The translations under genes were made by a program, and so were the position numbers. Below the pieces are notes generated by a model. That model was not told where the DNA came from. It searched no databases and saw only the letters and a list, made by a program, of their open reading frames with translations. A stretch of DNA of 64,000 nt from an uncultured Eubacterium sp. (GTDB taxonomy: Bacteria; Bacillota; Clostridia; Peptostreptococcales; Anaerovoracaceae): positions 62,001 to 126,000 of the forward strand of contig CAMNSS010000005.1 of the NCBI GenBank assembly GCA_946555345.1, given 5' to 3'. This document shows, one piece after another, positions 1 through 9,332 of this stretch; positions within the stretch are counted from its first letter, which is position 1, and the number at the start of each line of letters is the position of its first letter.

Positions 1-97
1 TGGCACATTCGCAGACCGCACAAACAGCACAAGCGACACAAACAACAGCGCAAAACGAACCAAGCTGATCTCTTCTGATTCTTTGTTGGCAAACTAA

Positions 98-206
98 AAG
101 GGCTGCTGCTTACGGAAAACGAACCGCAGGATATGGAAAAACGAATGAAATACATGATTCCATTCTCCTGCGTACGTTATCCGAAATGCGAAGCAGCCCT
201 CTTTTT
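98..206 (+). terminator. Long branched stem-loop ending in a T-run (terminator or small RNA)
   Basis: The outer arms AGGGCTGCT (near 99-107) and AGCAGCCCT (192-200) are followed by CTTTTT. Nested inside are CGCAGGA (125-131) with TCCTGCG (166-172), and ATGGAA with TTCCAT. The plus-strand T-run suggests an intrinsic terminator for a gene left of the window, but the roughly 100-nt double-tiered stem is longer than a normal terminator, so a small RNA is possible. The rest of 1-383 shows no convincing gene. Confidence 0.5.
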
Positions 207-285
207 ATGAAACAACAACCTTCCTTCGCCAAACATGGAAGCTTCTCCATGCAATGGCAATATGGTATTTCCCCTATTCAGCAAA

Positions 286-313
286 GGAAGGCTTTTATCG
301 TTCCAAGCCTTCC
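286..313 (-). terminator. Probable terminator of the dnaE-pfkA unit
   Basis: On the minus strand, GGAAGGCTT, a 10-nt loop and AAGCCTTCC form a perfect 9-bp stem about 70 nt past the pfkA stop, followed by a short TTT. On the plus strand the left arm could instead pair with CCTTCC near 222. The weak T-run keeps confidence moderate. Confidence 0.5.
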
Positions 314-383
314 CCTCCTGCAAATTGCTACACATTCCGTCCCCATGCGAACCGGCCTGTTTTGTATCTGCCTTACGTCCGTC

Positions 384-1343
384 TCACGATAAAACCTCCG
401 CCAGCTCGTAAATATCACGTCCAAAATCCCGCTTGATCTGCAAAGCATCCGCCAAATCATACGCCACGATTTCACTGCCGCAGATTCCGATTGCCTTGCT
501 GCTTTCATCGTTATACAAAAGCTGCACAGCCTTCGTCGCCATCAAGCTCGCTAAAAACCGGTCCCTGCCGCTCGGCGTTCCGCCTCTTTGGATATGCGCC
601 GGAACGACTGCGCGGGCTTCCCGCCCCGTCCGTTCCTCGACGATCTTCGCCAGCTCTTCCGCACCCATTTCAACACCTTCCGCCTTGACGATAATGCTAT
701 GCAGCTTTCCTGATTGTTGCCCCCTTAAAACCTTTCGGCAAACGAGATTGATATCCAACGGCACTTCCGGCACTAAAATTACATCAGCGCCGCCGCCAAG
801 CCCAGCATGAAGCGCAATATCCCCACAGCGGCGCCCCATCACCTCCACGATGGTCGTCCGCTCATGGGCAGAAGCTGTGTCCCTGATATTTGAAACGAGC
901 GACAATACCGTATTGACAGCCGTGTCAAAGCCGATGGTATAGTCCGTATAACCCAGGTCATTATCGATCGTTCCCGGAACGCCCATCACCTTGATGCCCT
1001 TTTTCGCAAGCGCAAGCCCGCCCCGGAAAGATCCGTCGCCGCCGATGACCACGAGGCCTTCTATACCAAAAGTGTCCAGCATCATTGCGGCATGCGCCTC
1101 GCCTTCCTTCGTGTTAAAGCGTTCGCTTCTGGCCGTCCTTAAAATCGTCCCGCCCCGTTGCAGGATATCGCCAACGGATTTCCATTCCATCTTTTTAATA
1201 TCGCCGTCCATCAAACCTTCATAACCGCGCTCAATCCCGTAGACATCCATCCCCAGGGAAAGCCCTTTCCTCACTGCTGCCCGCACAGCCGCATTCATGC
1301 CGGGCGCGTCCCCGCCGCTTGTCAGTACGCCTATTTTTTTCAT
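384..1343 (-). CDS. pfkA: ATP-dependent 6-phosphofructokinase
   Basis: This enzyme phosphorylates fructose 6-phosphate to fructose 1,6-bisphosphate with ATP in glycolysis, as a cytosolic tetramer. The 319-residue product has the usual bacterial PfkA length. The N-terminal MKKIGVLTSGGDAPGMN is the ATP-binding loop, GGDGS contains the glycine that marks ATP rather than PPi dependence, and GTIDND holds the catalytic aspartate. The ATG at 1343 is chosen because a GAGGTGG ribosome site lies about 9 nt upstream; a longer frame to 1361 adds six residues unlike the family. It starts 17 nt after the dnaE stop, the common clostridial dnaE-pfkA pair, so the two are probably cotranscribed. Confidence 0.96.
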   Translation of the reverse strand: MKKIGVLTSGGDAPGMNAAVRAAVRKGLSLGMDVYGIERGYEGLMDGDIKKMEWKSVGDILQRGGTILRTARSERFNTKEGEAHAAMMLDTFGIEGLVVIGGDGSFRGGLALAKKGIKVMGVPGTIDNDLGYTDYTIGFDTAVNTVLSLVSNIRDTASAHERTTIVEVMGRRCGDIALHAGLGGGADVILVPEVPLDINLVCRKVLRGQQSGKLHSIIVKAEGVEMGAEELAKIVEERTGREARAVVPAHIQRGGTPSGRDRFLASLMATKAVQLLYNDESSKAIGICGSEIVAYDLADALQIKRDFGRDIYELAEVLS

Positions 1344-1360
1344 AATCCTACGCCACCTCA

Positions 1361-4300
1361 CTATCCTTTATAATTTTCTTCACCTACTATATTAACGATT
1401 TTATGCCGGAATCCGGCGTCCGGATTCACCCAAAGATCAGAATCCGTGCGGAAGGATTTGCCGCCTGTCATGTAAATGATCACCTGGCAATCCCCCTTGT
1501 GCTGCTGCATAATGCGCTTGATGCTTTCCAAAATCGCTTGCGCATTCCCTTCGGGCAGCTTGATCTTCACGATTCCCGCAGGCTCCTTGCGCTCATGCAG
1601 CGCCCCGATCTCCTTTAACGATACGATCTTGTCCGCCAAAAGCTTCGGCATCTCCTCTTCCTTGAAGTTGATCGTCCCAGCGATGGACACGACTTTATCC
1701 TCTTCTACCAGGTTGCTGAACCGTTCGTATATGTTTGGAAATACCACTACCTCCGCCGTACCCATCAAATCCTCCAGCCCCACGAAAGCCATCATCTTAT
1801 TATTCTTCGTGATCAGCGTTTTCTTCGACGTTATTATGCCCGCCATCACTGCGCTCATACCATCCCGCACGAAGCTGTGGGTTTCGCCCCGCTGTTCACT
1901 TTCCAGCACGTCAGCCAAATCCTGCGAAGTCACCGTAACGTGTGCGGCGATCTGTTCCTCATATTCACGCAGCGGATGGTCGGTGATGTAAACGCCCAGC
2001 ATTTCCTTTTCCTGCCCGATGAGGGTCTCCCGGTCGAAGTTTTTCACATCGGGAAGCTGGCTGGCTTGGCTTTCTTCCATCTCCGCCGCATTGAGCTGGA
2101 AGAGGGAAAGCTGCCCTGCAATATTATTTTTTGCGCTTGACTGTGCTGATTCTATCAGTTTTTCATAAATGCTCAAATGCGCCGCCCGGTTCGGCGTGAA
2201 ACAATCCAGTGCGCCGGCCCTGATCAGGCTTTCCACGGCTTTCTTGTTGACCCTGTGGATATCCAAATTGCTGATAAATGCGAAAATGTCTTTCGGCTTT
2301 CCCTTCGCCTCCCGCGCTTCGATGATCGCATCGACGACGCCCTCCCCTACGTTCTTGACGCCGAGAAGCCCGAAGCGGATCTTGCCGTCTTCCACGGAAA
2401 ACTTCTTCTGGCTTTCGTTGACATCAGGCGGAAGCACCTTGATGCCCATCTCCGTACAGTTGCGGATATATTTCGGCATTTTAGAAGCATCGCTCATGAC
2501 GCTGCTCATCTGCGCCGCCATAAATTCCACTGGGTAATGAGCCTTCAAATATCCTGTCCGGTATGCGACTACCGCATAAGCCGCCGCATGGGATTTGTTG
2601 AAGGCATACTCTGCGAAGCTCACCATCTGGTTGAAGATTTCCTCCGCAGTCTCCTTCGGCACGCCGTTCCTCACGCACCCTGCAATTTCCACATTCCCTT
2701 CCCCATCCAGCTTCCCGTTGATGAAGTATTCCTTTTCCCGCAGCATGACGTCCATCTTCTTCTTGCTCATGGCACGCCGTACTTCATCGGAACGCCCGTA
2801 GGAATAGCCCCCCAGATCCCTTACGATCTGCATGACCTGTTCCTGGTAGACCATGCATCCATAGGTCTCGGAAAGGATCGGCCGCAAGCTTTCATGAATG
2901 TATTCGATCGATTCCGGGTGTTTCTTATTCTCGATATAAGTCGGTATGTACGACATCGGACCAGGACGGTAAAGGGAAATCCCCGCCACCACGTCCTCGA
3001 AGCAGTCCGGTTTCAGGTTCTTCATGAACTGAGTCATGCCGCCGTTTTCCAGCTGGAAAATCCCAGCCGTATTTCCCTTAGCAATCAGCTCGTACACCAT
3101 CGGATCATCATAATCCATGGCGTCAAAATCGATCCGTATCCCGCGATTGGCCTCCACCAGATCCACCGCATCCCGGATGATGGTCAAGTTCCCCAGGCCG
3201 AGGAAGTCCATTTTCAAAAGGCCGAGCCGCTCGACCAAATCCTTGTGAAACTGCGTGGAAAGCCCTTTATCCGATAAGTAAAGCGGAACGTATTCATCCG
3301 TCCTCTCCTTGGAGATCACCACGCCTGCCGCGTGCGTCCCCGCATTTCGCGGCATTCCTTCCACGGCGCGCGCCATATCTATGACCTTTCTCGTTGTCTC
3401 CTCGTTTTCGTACTTCGTTTTCAGCTCCGGGTTCATCTCAAGCGCTTTGTCGATCGTCATTTTCAGTGCATTTGGAATCGCCTTGGCGATGGCATCCGTT
3501 TCAGGATAACTGACATTGAGAACCCTGCCGACATCCCGCACCGCCTGCTTTGCTTTCATCGTGCCGAATGTTATGATCTGCGTCACCCTGTCTTCGCCGT
3601 ATTTTTCCCGCACGTAATCGATCACCTCGCCCCTGCGTTCGTCGCAGAAATCGATATCGATATCCGGCATGCTGACCCGCTCCGGGTTTAAAAACCGCTC
3701 GAAAATCAAGCCGTACTTAATCGGATCGATATCGGTAATCCGCAAGGTATAGGAGACGAGGCTTCCCGCCGCCGATCCCCGCCCCGGGCCTACATCGATA
3801 TCCTGGCTTCTGGCATAGCTGATAAAGTCCCATACGATGAGGAAATATTCCACGTATCCCATGTTTTCTATCGTATTCAATTCATAATCGAGCCGCTCCC
3901 GCAGGGACTGCATTTCTTCGCCCGATGCGTCCGGGTAACGCTTTTGCAAGCCCTCCTCGCACAGCTTTCGCAGATAATCCTTGTTCGCCATGCCGTCTGG
4001 CGCGGTAAATTCAGGCAAGTGCTGTTCCCCAAACGTAAAGCTCACATCACATTGTGCGGCAATTTTCGCCGTGTTATCGGCAGCCTCGGGGATATTGGAA
4101 AAAATCTTGCGCATTTCGTCTTCCGATTTAAGGTAAAACTGGTCGTTGGAAAATCGCATCCTGTTCTCCTCGTCAATCGTAGACGCAGTCTGGATGCACA
4201 TCAATACATCCTGCGCTACAGCGTCCTCCTGCCGCACATAATGAACGTCATTGGTCGCAACAAAAGGAATGCCCGTCTCCTCGTGGAGCTTTTTCATGTC

Positions 4301-4861
4301 CGGCAAAATCCGCGCTTCCTCCTCAAGCCCCTGATCCTGCAATTCCAGATAGAAATTCCCCTCCCCGAAAATCTCATAAAACTCCAGCGCTTCGCGCTTT
4401 GCACCTGCATAATCCCCATTGAGAAGCCTTCGCTGCACATCGCCCGCAAGGCAAGCCGATAAAGCGATAATGCCCTCATGGTATTCACGCAACACTTCCT
4501 TGTCGATTCGCGGCTTATAGTAAAACCCGTTCCGGTAGCCCTCGGAAACGATCTTGACGAGATTTCGGTAGCCTTGGTTATTCTTCGCCAGAAGCACCAG
4601 ATGGCCTTGGTGCTTGTCCTTCTCCACATCCTTATCAAAACGAGACCTTGCCGCAGTGTATACTTCACAGCCGATGATCGGCTTGAGTCCCTGTGCCTTG
4701 CATTCATCATAAAAATCGATTACCCCGAACATGACCCCATGGTCGGTGATGGCGACTGAATCCATTCCCAATTCCTTGGCCCGCGACACCAGGTCTTTTA
4801 TTTTTGATGCGCCGTCCAGCAAGCTGTATTCGGTATGTACGTGCAGATGCGTAAAAGCCAT
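1361..4861 (-). CDS. dnaE: DNA polymerase III alpha subunit (DnaE type)
   Basis: Replicative polymerase of the DnaE class, 1166 residues. The order is an N-terminal PHP domain (HLHVHTEYSLLDG at residues 5-17, metal-binding histidines), the palm with catalytic aspartates in PDIDIDF near residue 400, the fingers region, a helix-hairpin-helix segment around 800-870, and a C-terminal OB fold from about 990. It is about the size of E. coli DnaE and lacks the embedded exonuclease of PolC. In most Bacillota PolC is the main replicase and DnaE extends primers; which applies here cannot be told from this window. The start is the first ATG of the frame and begins directly with the PHP motif. pfkA follows 17 nt after its stop. 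Confidence 0.97.
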   Translation of the reverse strand: MAFTHLHVHTEYSLLDGASKIKDLVSRAKELGMDSVAITDHGVMFGVIDFYDECKAQGLKPIIGCEVYTAARSRFDKDVEKDKHQGHLVLLAKNNQGYRNLVKIVSEGYRNGFYYKPRIDKEVLREYHEGIIALSACLAGDVQRRLLNGDYAGAKREALEFYEIFGEGNFYLELQDQGLEEEARILPDMKKLHEETGIPFVATNDVHYVRQEDAVAQDVLMCIQTASTIDEENRMRFSNDQFYLKSEDEMRKIFSNIPEAADNTAKIAAQCDVSFTFGEQHLPEFTAPDGMANKDYLRKLCEEGLQKRYPDASGEEMQSLRERLDYELNTIENMGYVEYFLIVWDFISYARSQDIDVGPGRGSAAGSLVSYTLRITDIDPIKYGLIFERFLNPERVSMPDIDIDFCDERRGEVIDYVREKYGEDRVTQIITFGTMKAKQAVRDVGRVLNVSYPETDAIAKAIPNALKMTIDKALEMNPELKTKYENEETTRKVIDMARAVEGMPRNAGTHAAGVVISKERTDEYVPLYLSDKGLSTQFHKDLVERLGLLKMDFLGLGNLTIIRDAVDLVEANRGIRIDFDAMDYDDPMVYELIAKGNTAGIFQLENGGMTQFMKNLKPDCFEDVVAGISLYRPGPMSYIPTYIENKKHPESIEYIHESLRPILSETYGCMVYQEQVMQIVRDLGGYSYGRSDEVRRAMSKKKMDVMLREKEYFINGKLDGEGNVEIAGCVRNGVPKETAEEIFNQMVSFAEYAFNKSHAAAYAVVAYRTGYLKAHYPVEFMAAQMSSVMSDASKMPKYIRNCTEMGIKVLPPDVNESQKKFSVEDGKIRFGLLGVKNVGEGVVDAIIEAREAKGKPKDIFAFISNLDIHRVNKKAVESLIRAGALDCFTPNRAAHLSIYEKLIESAQSSAKNNIAGQLSLFQLNAAEMEESQASQLPDVKNFDRETLIGQEKEMLGVYITDHPLREYEEQIAAHVTVTSQDLADVLESEQRGETHSFVRDGMSAVMAGIITSKKTLITKNNKMMAFVGLEDLMGTAEVVVFPNIYERFSNLVEEDKVVSIAGTINFKEEEMPKLLADKIVSLKEIGALHERKEPAGIVKIKLPEGNAQAILESIKRIMQQHKGDCQVIIYMTGGKSFRTDSDLWVNPDAGFRHKIVNIVGEENYKG

Positions 4862-4930
4862 TAAAACGCCTCCTCAATATAAAAATAAAAAATATATCCC
4901 TATTTTAACACAAAAATGCATTTTTTCCCT

Positions 4931-4982
4931 TTCAATAATGTATTAAATAAAGTAAAATAAAATTATTATTGAAGGAGAAGAT
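4931..4982 (+). promoter_or_regulatory. Candidate sigma-A promoter and RBS of the L,D-transpeptidase gene
   Basis: In the A+T-rich gap between divergent dnaE and the L,D-transpeptidase gene, TTTCAA is followed after 17 nt by TAAAAT, a plausible -35/-10 pair. GAAGGAGAAG lies just before the ATG at 4983. The -35 match is imperfect. Confidence 0.35.
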
Positions 4983-6380
4983 ATGAAAAAGACCCTGACC
5001 ATCATTTCAGTAATCGTTTTAGTATTGATTGCTGCCCTGACCTGCGCGGCGGTATCCTATTCAAAATCAGCCGATTATGAAAGCTCCACATTCCCTGATA
5101 ACACGACTGTAAACGGCATCGACTGCTCCGGGCTTACCTACAGCCAGGCGGAAGCAAAACTATCCGATGCGTGGAACAACAGGCATATCATCGTGACCGG
5201 CGGCCTAAACGAATCTTTGGCTAGCTTCACGGATTTTGGGTACACTTACGATTTAACGGCACAGCTCGAAAAAATCAAGAAAAATTATCTCGTCCTTGCT
5301 GCTGCCAACCATTATATCAGGTCTCCGCTAAACGTCAATATCCCCATGATCGTCGCAGACTACGACGAAGCGTTCAAAGAAAAAGTAACGGCCGCTGATT
5401 TTCTCAACAGGAAAGGCACAACCGTCAGCAAGGATGCTTATGTCGATACTTCCGATCCCGATTTTCCGATCGTGCCTGAAGTTTACGGAACGGAAACCGA
5501 TACGGAGCGTTTCTTTGCCGATTTAACGCACTGCATCCAGACGGGCGACATCAATTTTATCTTTGATGAACGGAAATATTATTCCATGCCCGAGGTCACG
5601 GCGGATGACCCTGACCTGAAAAAATACCAGAAATACTGCCGGGAATTCCTCTCACAGCAGATCACTTACGAATTGGGGGAAGAAACGTTCACCTTATCGA
5701 CTGAACAACTCGATCAGTTATTGCAGGATGATATGTCCGGCGCACCGGACCAGGAAGCGGTAACGCAATATGTATCGCAACTATCAGAGCAGTATGACAA
5801 TATCGGCGTCGAACGGAATTTCACATCGTTAAGCGGCAGGGAAATCCACGTAAAGGGCGGCACTTACGGCTGGAAAATAGACAAAGAAAAGGAAACGGAA
5901 CAACTGATGGCAGATCTCAGCTCGCACAAGGATGTAAGCAGGGAGCCTGTTTTTGCCAAGTCAGGCTATGGTCCTTACTCCAGGGCGCTGGGCAACACCT
6001 ACATCGACGTGGATGTTTCCCACCAAGTCGTTAAGTTTTATAAAGAAGGCGCGCTGTACTTCACGTCAAACTGCGTGACAGGCTGCAAGGCTACCGGCAC
6101 GACGACGAACATCGGAACATTCTACATATTAAACAAAGCCCGGAACGTCGTGTTGCGGGGAGATAATGCGGATGGTTCGCAGTACGCTAGCCCAGTCAAA
6201 TACTGGCTCGGCGTCAACTGGTCGGGAGAAGGCTTCCACGACGCCGACTGGCGCAGCTCCTTCGGCGGCAATATCTGGATTCGCAATGGCAGCCATGGAT
6301 GCATCAATATGCCGCCTGGCCGCATGGGCGAGCTTTACCAGAAAGCGGAAGAAGGAATCCCCGTGGTCGTGCATTACTAA
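4983..6380 (+). CDS. L,D-transpeptidase with peptidoglycan-binding-like domain (YkuD family)
   Basis: A cell-wall enzyme predicted to form 3-3 peptide cross-links or attach proteins to peptidoglycan outside the membrane. Residues about 5-27 are a single hydrophobic anchor or uncleaved signal. Residues about 40-320 match the repeated PG_binding_4-type region found N-terminal to clostridial YkuD domains. The last 130 residues are the YkuD catalytic domain: a conserved His in FHDADW, then SHGCINM with the catalytic cysteine. The product is 465 residues, normal for this two-part family. An AAGGAG site precedes the ATG. It is monocistronic, divergent from dnaE, and closed by a bidirectional terminator. 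Confidence 0.92.
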   Translation: MKKTLTIISVIVLVLIAALTCAAVSYSKSADYESSTFPDNTTVNGIDCSGLTYSQAEAKLSDAWNNRHIIVTGGLNESLASFTDFGYTYDLTAQLEKIKKNYLVLAAANHYIRSPLNVNIPMIVADYDEAFKEKVTAADFLNRKGTTVSKDAYVDTSDPDFPIVPEVYGTETDTERFFADLTHCIQTGDINFIFDERKYYSMPEVTADDPDLKKYQKYCREFLSQQITYELGEETFTLSTEQLDQLLQDDMSGAPDQEAVTQYVSQLSEQYDNIGVERNFTSLSGREIHVKGGTYGWKIDKEKETEQLMADLSSHKDVSREPVFAKSGYGPYSRALGNTYIDVDVSHQVVKFYKEGALYFTSNCVTGCKATGTTTNIGTFYILNKARNVVLRGDNADGSQYASPVKYWLGVNWSGEGFHDADWRSSFGGNIWIRNGSHGCINMPPGRMGELYQKAEEGIPVVVHY

Positions 6381-6426
6381 AACAGAAACTTTTAGGGCGA
6401 AACACTCAATAACGGGAAATTTATAC

Positions 6427-6464
6427 AAAACGGCGGCATAGCCAAAAGACTTTGCCGCCGTTTT
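6427..6464. terminator. Bidirectional intrinsic terminator between convergent genes
   Basis: AAAACGGCGGCA pairs with TTGCCGCCGTTTT around a 12-nt loop, giving a GC-rich stem with a T-run in either direction. It lies 46 nt past the L,D-transpeptidase stop and 35 nt past the stop of the convergent endonuclease gene. It also marks the left edge of the A+T-rich restriction-modification segment. Confidence 0.88.
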
Positions 6465-6498
6465 ACGTTGCACATATTTCCATAAAATGTCATTTTAA

Positions 6499-8055
6499 TC
6501 ATTTCAAATCGGAATGCAGTATTTGCCTGCCAACCGAAAATATCTCCCTGACTGTTGCATGGTTGTAATTACAAGTATCATATCGCTTAATCAGTTCAAT
6601 CATATTGCTTACATTCATAGCACTGCCCATTATTCCTGTTTCATCTGTAATTAACTGCAACTGTTTGTTTATGTTTGTACCAAATCCGCCTGCTATATAT
6701 GAAAAGAATGCAAGGGGATATGTACCGTCGTAGTAGTTGCTCAAATTTCCGATATAGTTATGTACCATACGGTTATGGTGATCATTGTTAATCGTGTATT
6801 TGCTGTATGCCTTGTTGTCAATGATAGCAGAATATCCGTCAATATCTGATAAAACCAATACATCAGGTGTCAGGCCGATAGGCCCGACGTGCTTCGCCGA
6901 AAAACCAAATACATCCTGAAAGATATTAACTGTAGCTCTTTCAAACTCTGTCGCTTCATCTCTACCCTTAAACGCCATCTCAAAGTATTCCGTCATAAAT
7001 GCGCCGATAGAGCCTTTTGGATAGTGTTTGAGCAAAGTTTCTTCTACAAATCTTTCATCAATTCCTATTGCTTCAACAATTTTATCAATAAGCCCCGCAC
7101 TAATAGCGGATATAGGCTGACGCAAAGACTCCGTAATAAACGCATTTTTAACTTTTTGCTCGGCAATTATTTTAGCAGTTATAGTTGTTGAGGCAGTCAA
7201 GTTTCGCGTGTCTTTTCTATGCTTAGGGTCTATACCGTATTTTCTTTGAAAATACTCGTGTTGCTGGGGTCTATCGACAAAGGCAGGAGGATTGGCAAGT
7301 ATATCTGCTACTTCGGATTGCTTGTCAGGCAATATTTCAATTCTGCTGTCTTCACGCTTTGCAAGCTGAGTATATTCAAGCCAGTTAAAAAGTGTATTTG
7401 CTAAGTCCATTAAATGAGCATACGGCTCATTTTCTCTGCCTCCGCCCTTCGACGGGGCATATTTTACGGCAAAATCAGGCTCAAGACAAGCATTGCCTTT
7501 ATCACGAAATTCAAGTATGCGTGATACTACGTATTCAAAGCACTTTTCACTTTCATTTTCTGCTTCTACAACGACAAGTTTTGCAAGTTCTTCTTCTGAC
7601 AGACTTTTGATTCTATCATCGGCAAGAAGTCTCAACATAAATACAAACGGATGTATTTTAAAGCGTGCTGCCACATTAACATTTCTTCCCATGGAAAATG
7701 ACGATGGAAACTGATATTTCAAAATCTGACTTTTCAGAACATCAACGGGATTATCACCATTCATAATTGCTTCGCCTGCAAGAGTAAGTTTAATTTTTCC
7801 TGTTGATTCTTGTGTGAAAATCAATCCAAGGCTCATAACCCAAGCTTTATAGGTTCTTGCTCCGCCACCTGTTTGGTCACGTCTTTCACCTTTGCGTTTC
7901 AGGCCTGCTTCCTCAAGCATTTCTTCAAAGGAAAGGTGAGAATCCCGCTGACCCTGCCACTCTTGGTCTAATGACGCTTCCGCAAAAGTAGACAAAACTT
8001 CGGGAATGGAGTTTAATTTTCTTTTTGGACGGGTAACCCACCAATAATTAAGCAT
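6499..8055 (-). CDS. Type II (probably IIS) restriction endonuclease, AlwI/FokI-like
   Basis: Predicted to cut unmodified DNA at a fixed distance from an asymmetric site. The 518-residue protein has an N-terminal recognition part (WWVTRPKRKL near the start; a segment near 85-160 resembling AlwI and Nt.BstNBI) and a C-terminal nuclease part whose PD ... IIDNKAY motif closely resembles the FokI catalytic PD ... VDTKAY. The ATG at 8055 has AAGGAG 7 nt upstream and lies 4 nt after the methyltransferase stop; a longer frame to 8106 overlaps that gene. The DNA is clearly richer in A+T than its neighbours, suggesting transfer. Its site cannot be read from sequence; AlwI itself cuts near GGATC. Confidence 0.85.
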   Translation of the reverse strand: MLNYWWVTRPKRKLNSIPEVLSTFAEASLDQEWQGQRDSHLSFEEMLEEAGLKRKGERRDQTGGGARTYKAWVMSLGLIFTQESTGKIKLTLAGEAIMNGDNPVDVLKSQILKYQFPSSFSMGRNVNVAARFKIHPFVFMLRLLADDRIKSLSEEELAKLVVVEAENESEKCFEYVVSRILEFRDKGNACLEPDFAVKYAPSKGGGRENEPYAHLMDLANTLFNWLEYTQLAKREDSRIEILPDKQSEVADILANPPAFVDRPQQHEYFQRKYGIDPKHRKDTRNLTASTTITAKIIAEQKVKNAFITESLRQPISAISAGLIDKIVEAIGIDERFVEETLLKHYPKGSIGAFMTEYFEMAFKGRDEATEFERATVNIFQDVFGFSAKHVGPIGLTPDVLVLSDIDGYSAIIDNKAYSKYTINNDHHNRMVHNYIGNLSNYYDGTYPLAFFSYIAGGFGTNINKQLQLITDETGIMGSAMNVSNMIELIKRYDTCNYNHATVREIFSVGRQILHSDLK

Positions 8056-8059
8056 TTTC

Positions 8060-9115
8060 TCACTCCTTGATGTTACAAGGAACGGCAGGATATTCAATTC
8101 CTGCAAAAGTTTTTAATACAGCCTCAAAAATAATTTTTGCTCCCTGAACAGGAACTGCCATACCGATTTGTTTGCGTACACTTTCTTTTGACCCAATAAA
8201 TTCATAGCTATCAGGGAAAGTTTGTAGCCTTGCCCGTTCTCTGTTTGTTAATGCTCTCGGCTCAGAATAATGATAAATATGCGTTCCACCGCCGCCCGAA
8301 CCTGTAACCGTATAAGCAGGCTTGCTCGGATCAAGCCTTTTATAAATCTGACTTATTTTTGCACCCTTAACATTAAGCTTTAATTCATCAGGCAAGTTAG
8401 CATTAAAAGCATTTTCGCCCGGTTTAATATATTTCAAGCGTTCAGTAACAACCGCAGACTGACGGGTAAGCTCATTGTTTTTCGCATCAGCAGGAATAGG
8501 CGGATTTTCCAATGCATTTTTACAAGTGTTAACAATATCTTTATAAGGCTTCGGACTTGGCGGGCAAAATTCATAAGGCAAATCTTCTCTGATGCCAACA
8601 ATGATAATTCTGTGCCTTGCCTGCGGGACGCCATATTCTTCAAATTTATATAAATGCGGATATATTCTATAACCACACCTTGCAAGTTCACCAAGTATGA
8701 CCTGGAGCGCACTGCCTTCATTTGCACTTGCCAAGCCGCCTACATTTTCAGCTAAAAACCATTGCGGTTGATATATCCTTAAAGTTTCAGCACCATATTT
8801 ATAAAGCGGTCCAAATGTTCCGTTGAAGCCTTTCTGCTCACCAACAACAGAAAAATCATTGCAGGGAAAACCAAAGGCAAGCGCATCTATTTCACCGAGC
8901 ATTTTCAAATCAAGTTTTCTTACATCTCCGCAAATCACGCTTTCGGGTGATTGGGGACATATATTATAAATATATGTATTGCAAGTATCTTGGTCATAAT
9001 CATTTGCCCAAGCATGAACGATTGAATAATTTTGATTTCCTATATCAGCTAATGAAGCCCCGCAAGCAATGCCTCCAGGACCGCAAAATAATTCACCAAG
9101 CCTATATCGTGGCAT
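8060..9115 (-). CDS. DNA (cytosine-5-)-methyltransferase
   Basis: Protects the host genome from the adjoining endonuclease by making 5-methylcytosine. Motifs are complete: motif I with GPGG (residues 7-15), PCNDFS with catalytic Cys85 (motif IV), ENV (motif VI), QARHR (motif VIII), a target-recognition region of about 110 residues, then RERARLQTFPDSY (IX) and KQIGMAVPV (X; QIGNAVP in most relatives). The product is 351 residues from the ATG at 9115, which has GGGGGAG about 9 nt upstream; a frame open to 9229 adds 38 unlikely residues. It is the first gene of a two-gene unit with the endonuclease and shares its A+T-rich composition. Only one methyltransferase is present, unusual for a IIS-type partner. 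Confidence 0.93.
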   Translation of the reverse strand: MPRYRLGELFCGPGGIACGASLADIGNQNYSIVHAWANDYDQDTCNTYIYNICPQSPESVICGDVRKLDLKMLGEIDALAFGFPCNDFSVVGEQKGFNGTFGPLYKYGAETLRIYQPQWFLAENVGGLASANEGSALQVILGELARCGYRIYPHLYKFEEYGVPQARHRIIIVGIREDLPYEFCPPSPKPYKDIVNTCKNALENPPIPADAKNNELTRQSAVVTERLKYIKPGENAFNANLPDELKLNVKGAKISQIYKRLDPSKPAYTVTGSGGGGTHIYHYSEPRALTNRERARLQTFPDSYEFIGSKESVRKQIGMAVPVQGAKIIFEAVLKTFAGIEYPAVPCNIKE

Positions 9116-9332
9116 TTCTGTGTCTCTCCCCCATATATTTTTGTTATTATTAATAAAAATGTCACGTAGCCTTACAGGCACTGACAAACACACCCCAGCG
9201 TATTCTATTTTATTCCATCCAAAGAACAACCCTTGCTCCCATTCGCCAATACCAGTGGCAAGACAGCCTAACCCTCCGTCCGCAAATAAAATCCTCTATG
9301 ATAACATTGCTATATCACAAAAGGCATTTCCG

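Noticed and set aside
2177-3277. 366-codon plus-strand frame antisense to dnaE
   Set aside because: Mirror frame of a strongly conserved gene; no RBS or family resemblance. Similar long antisense frames over hypE, gap and typA were dropped for the same reason.
6427-9332. Restriction-modification segment as part of a prophage or transposon
   Set aside because: No integrase, transposase, terminal repeats or attachment site seen; only composition and gene content suggest transfer.
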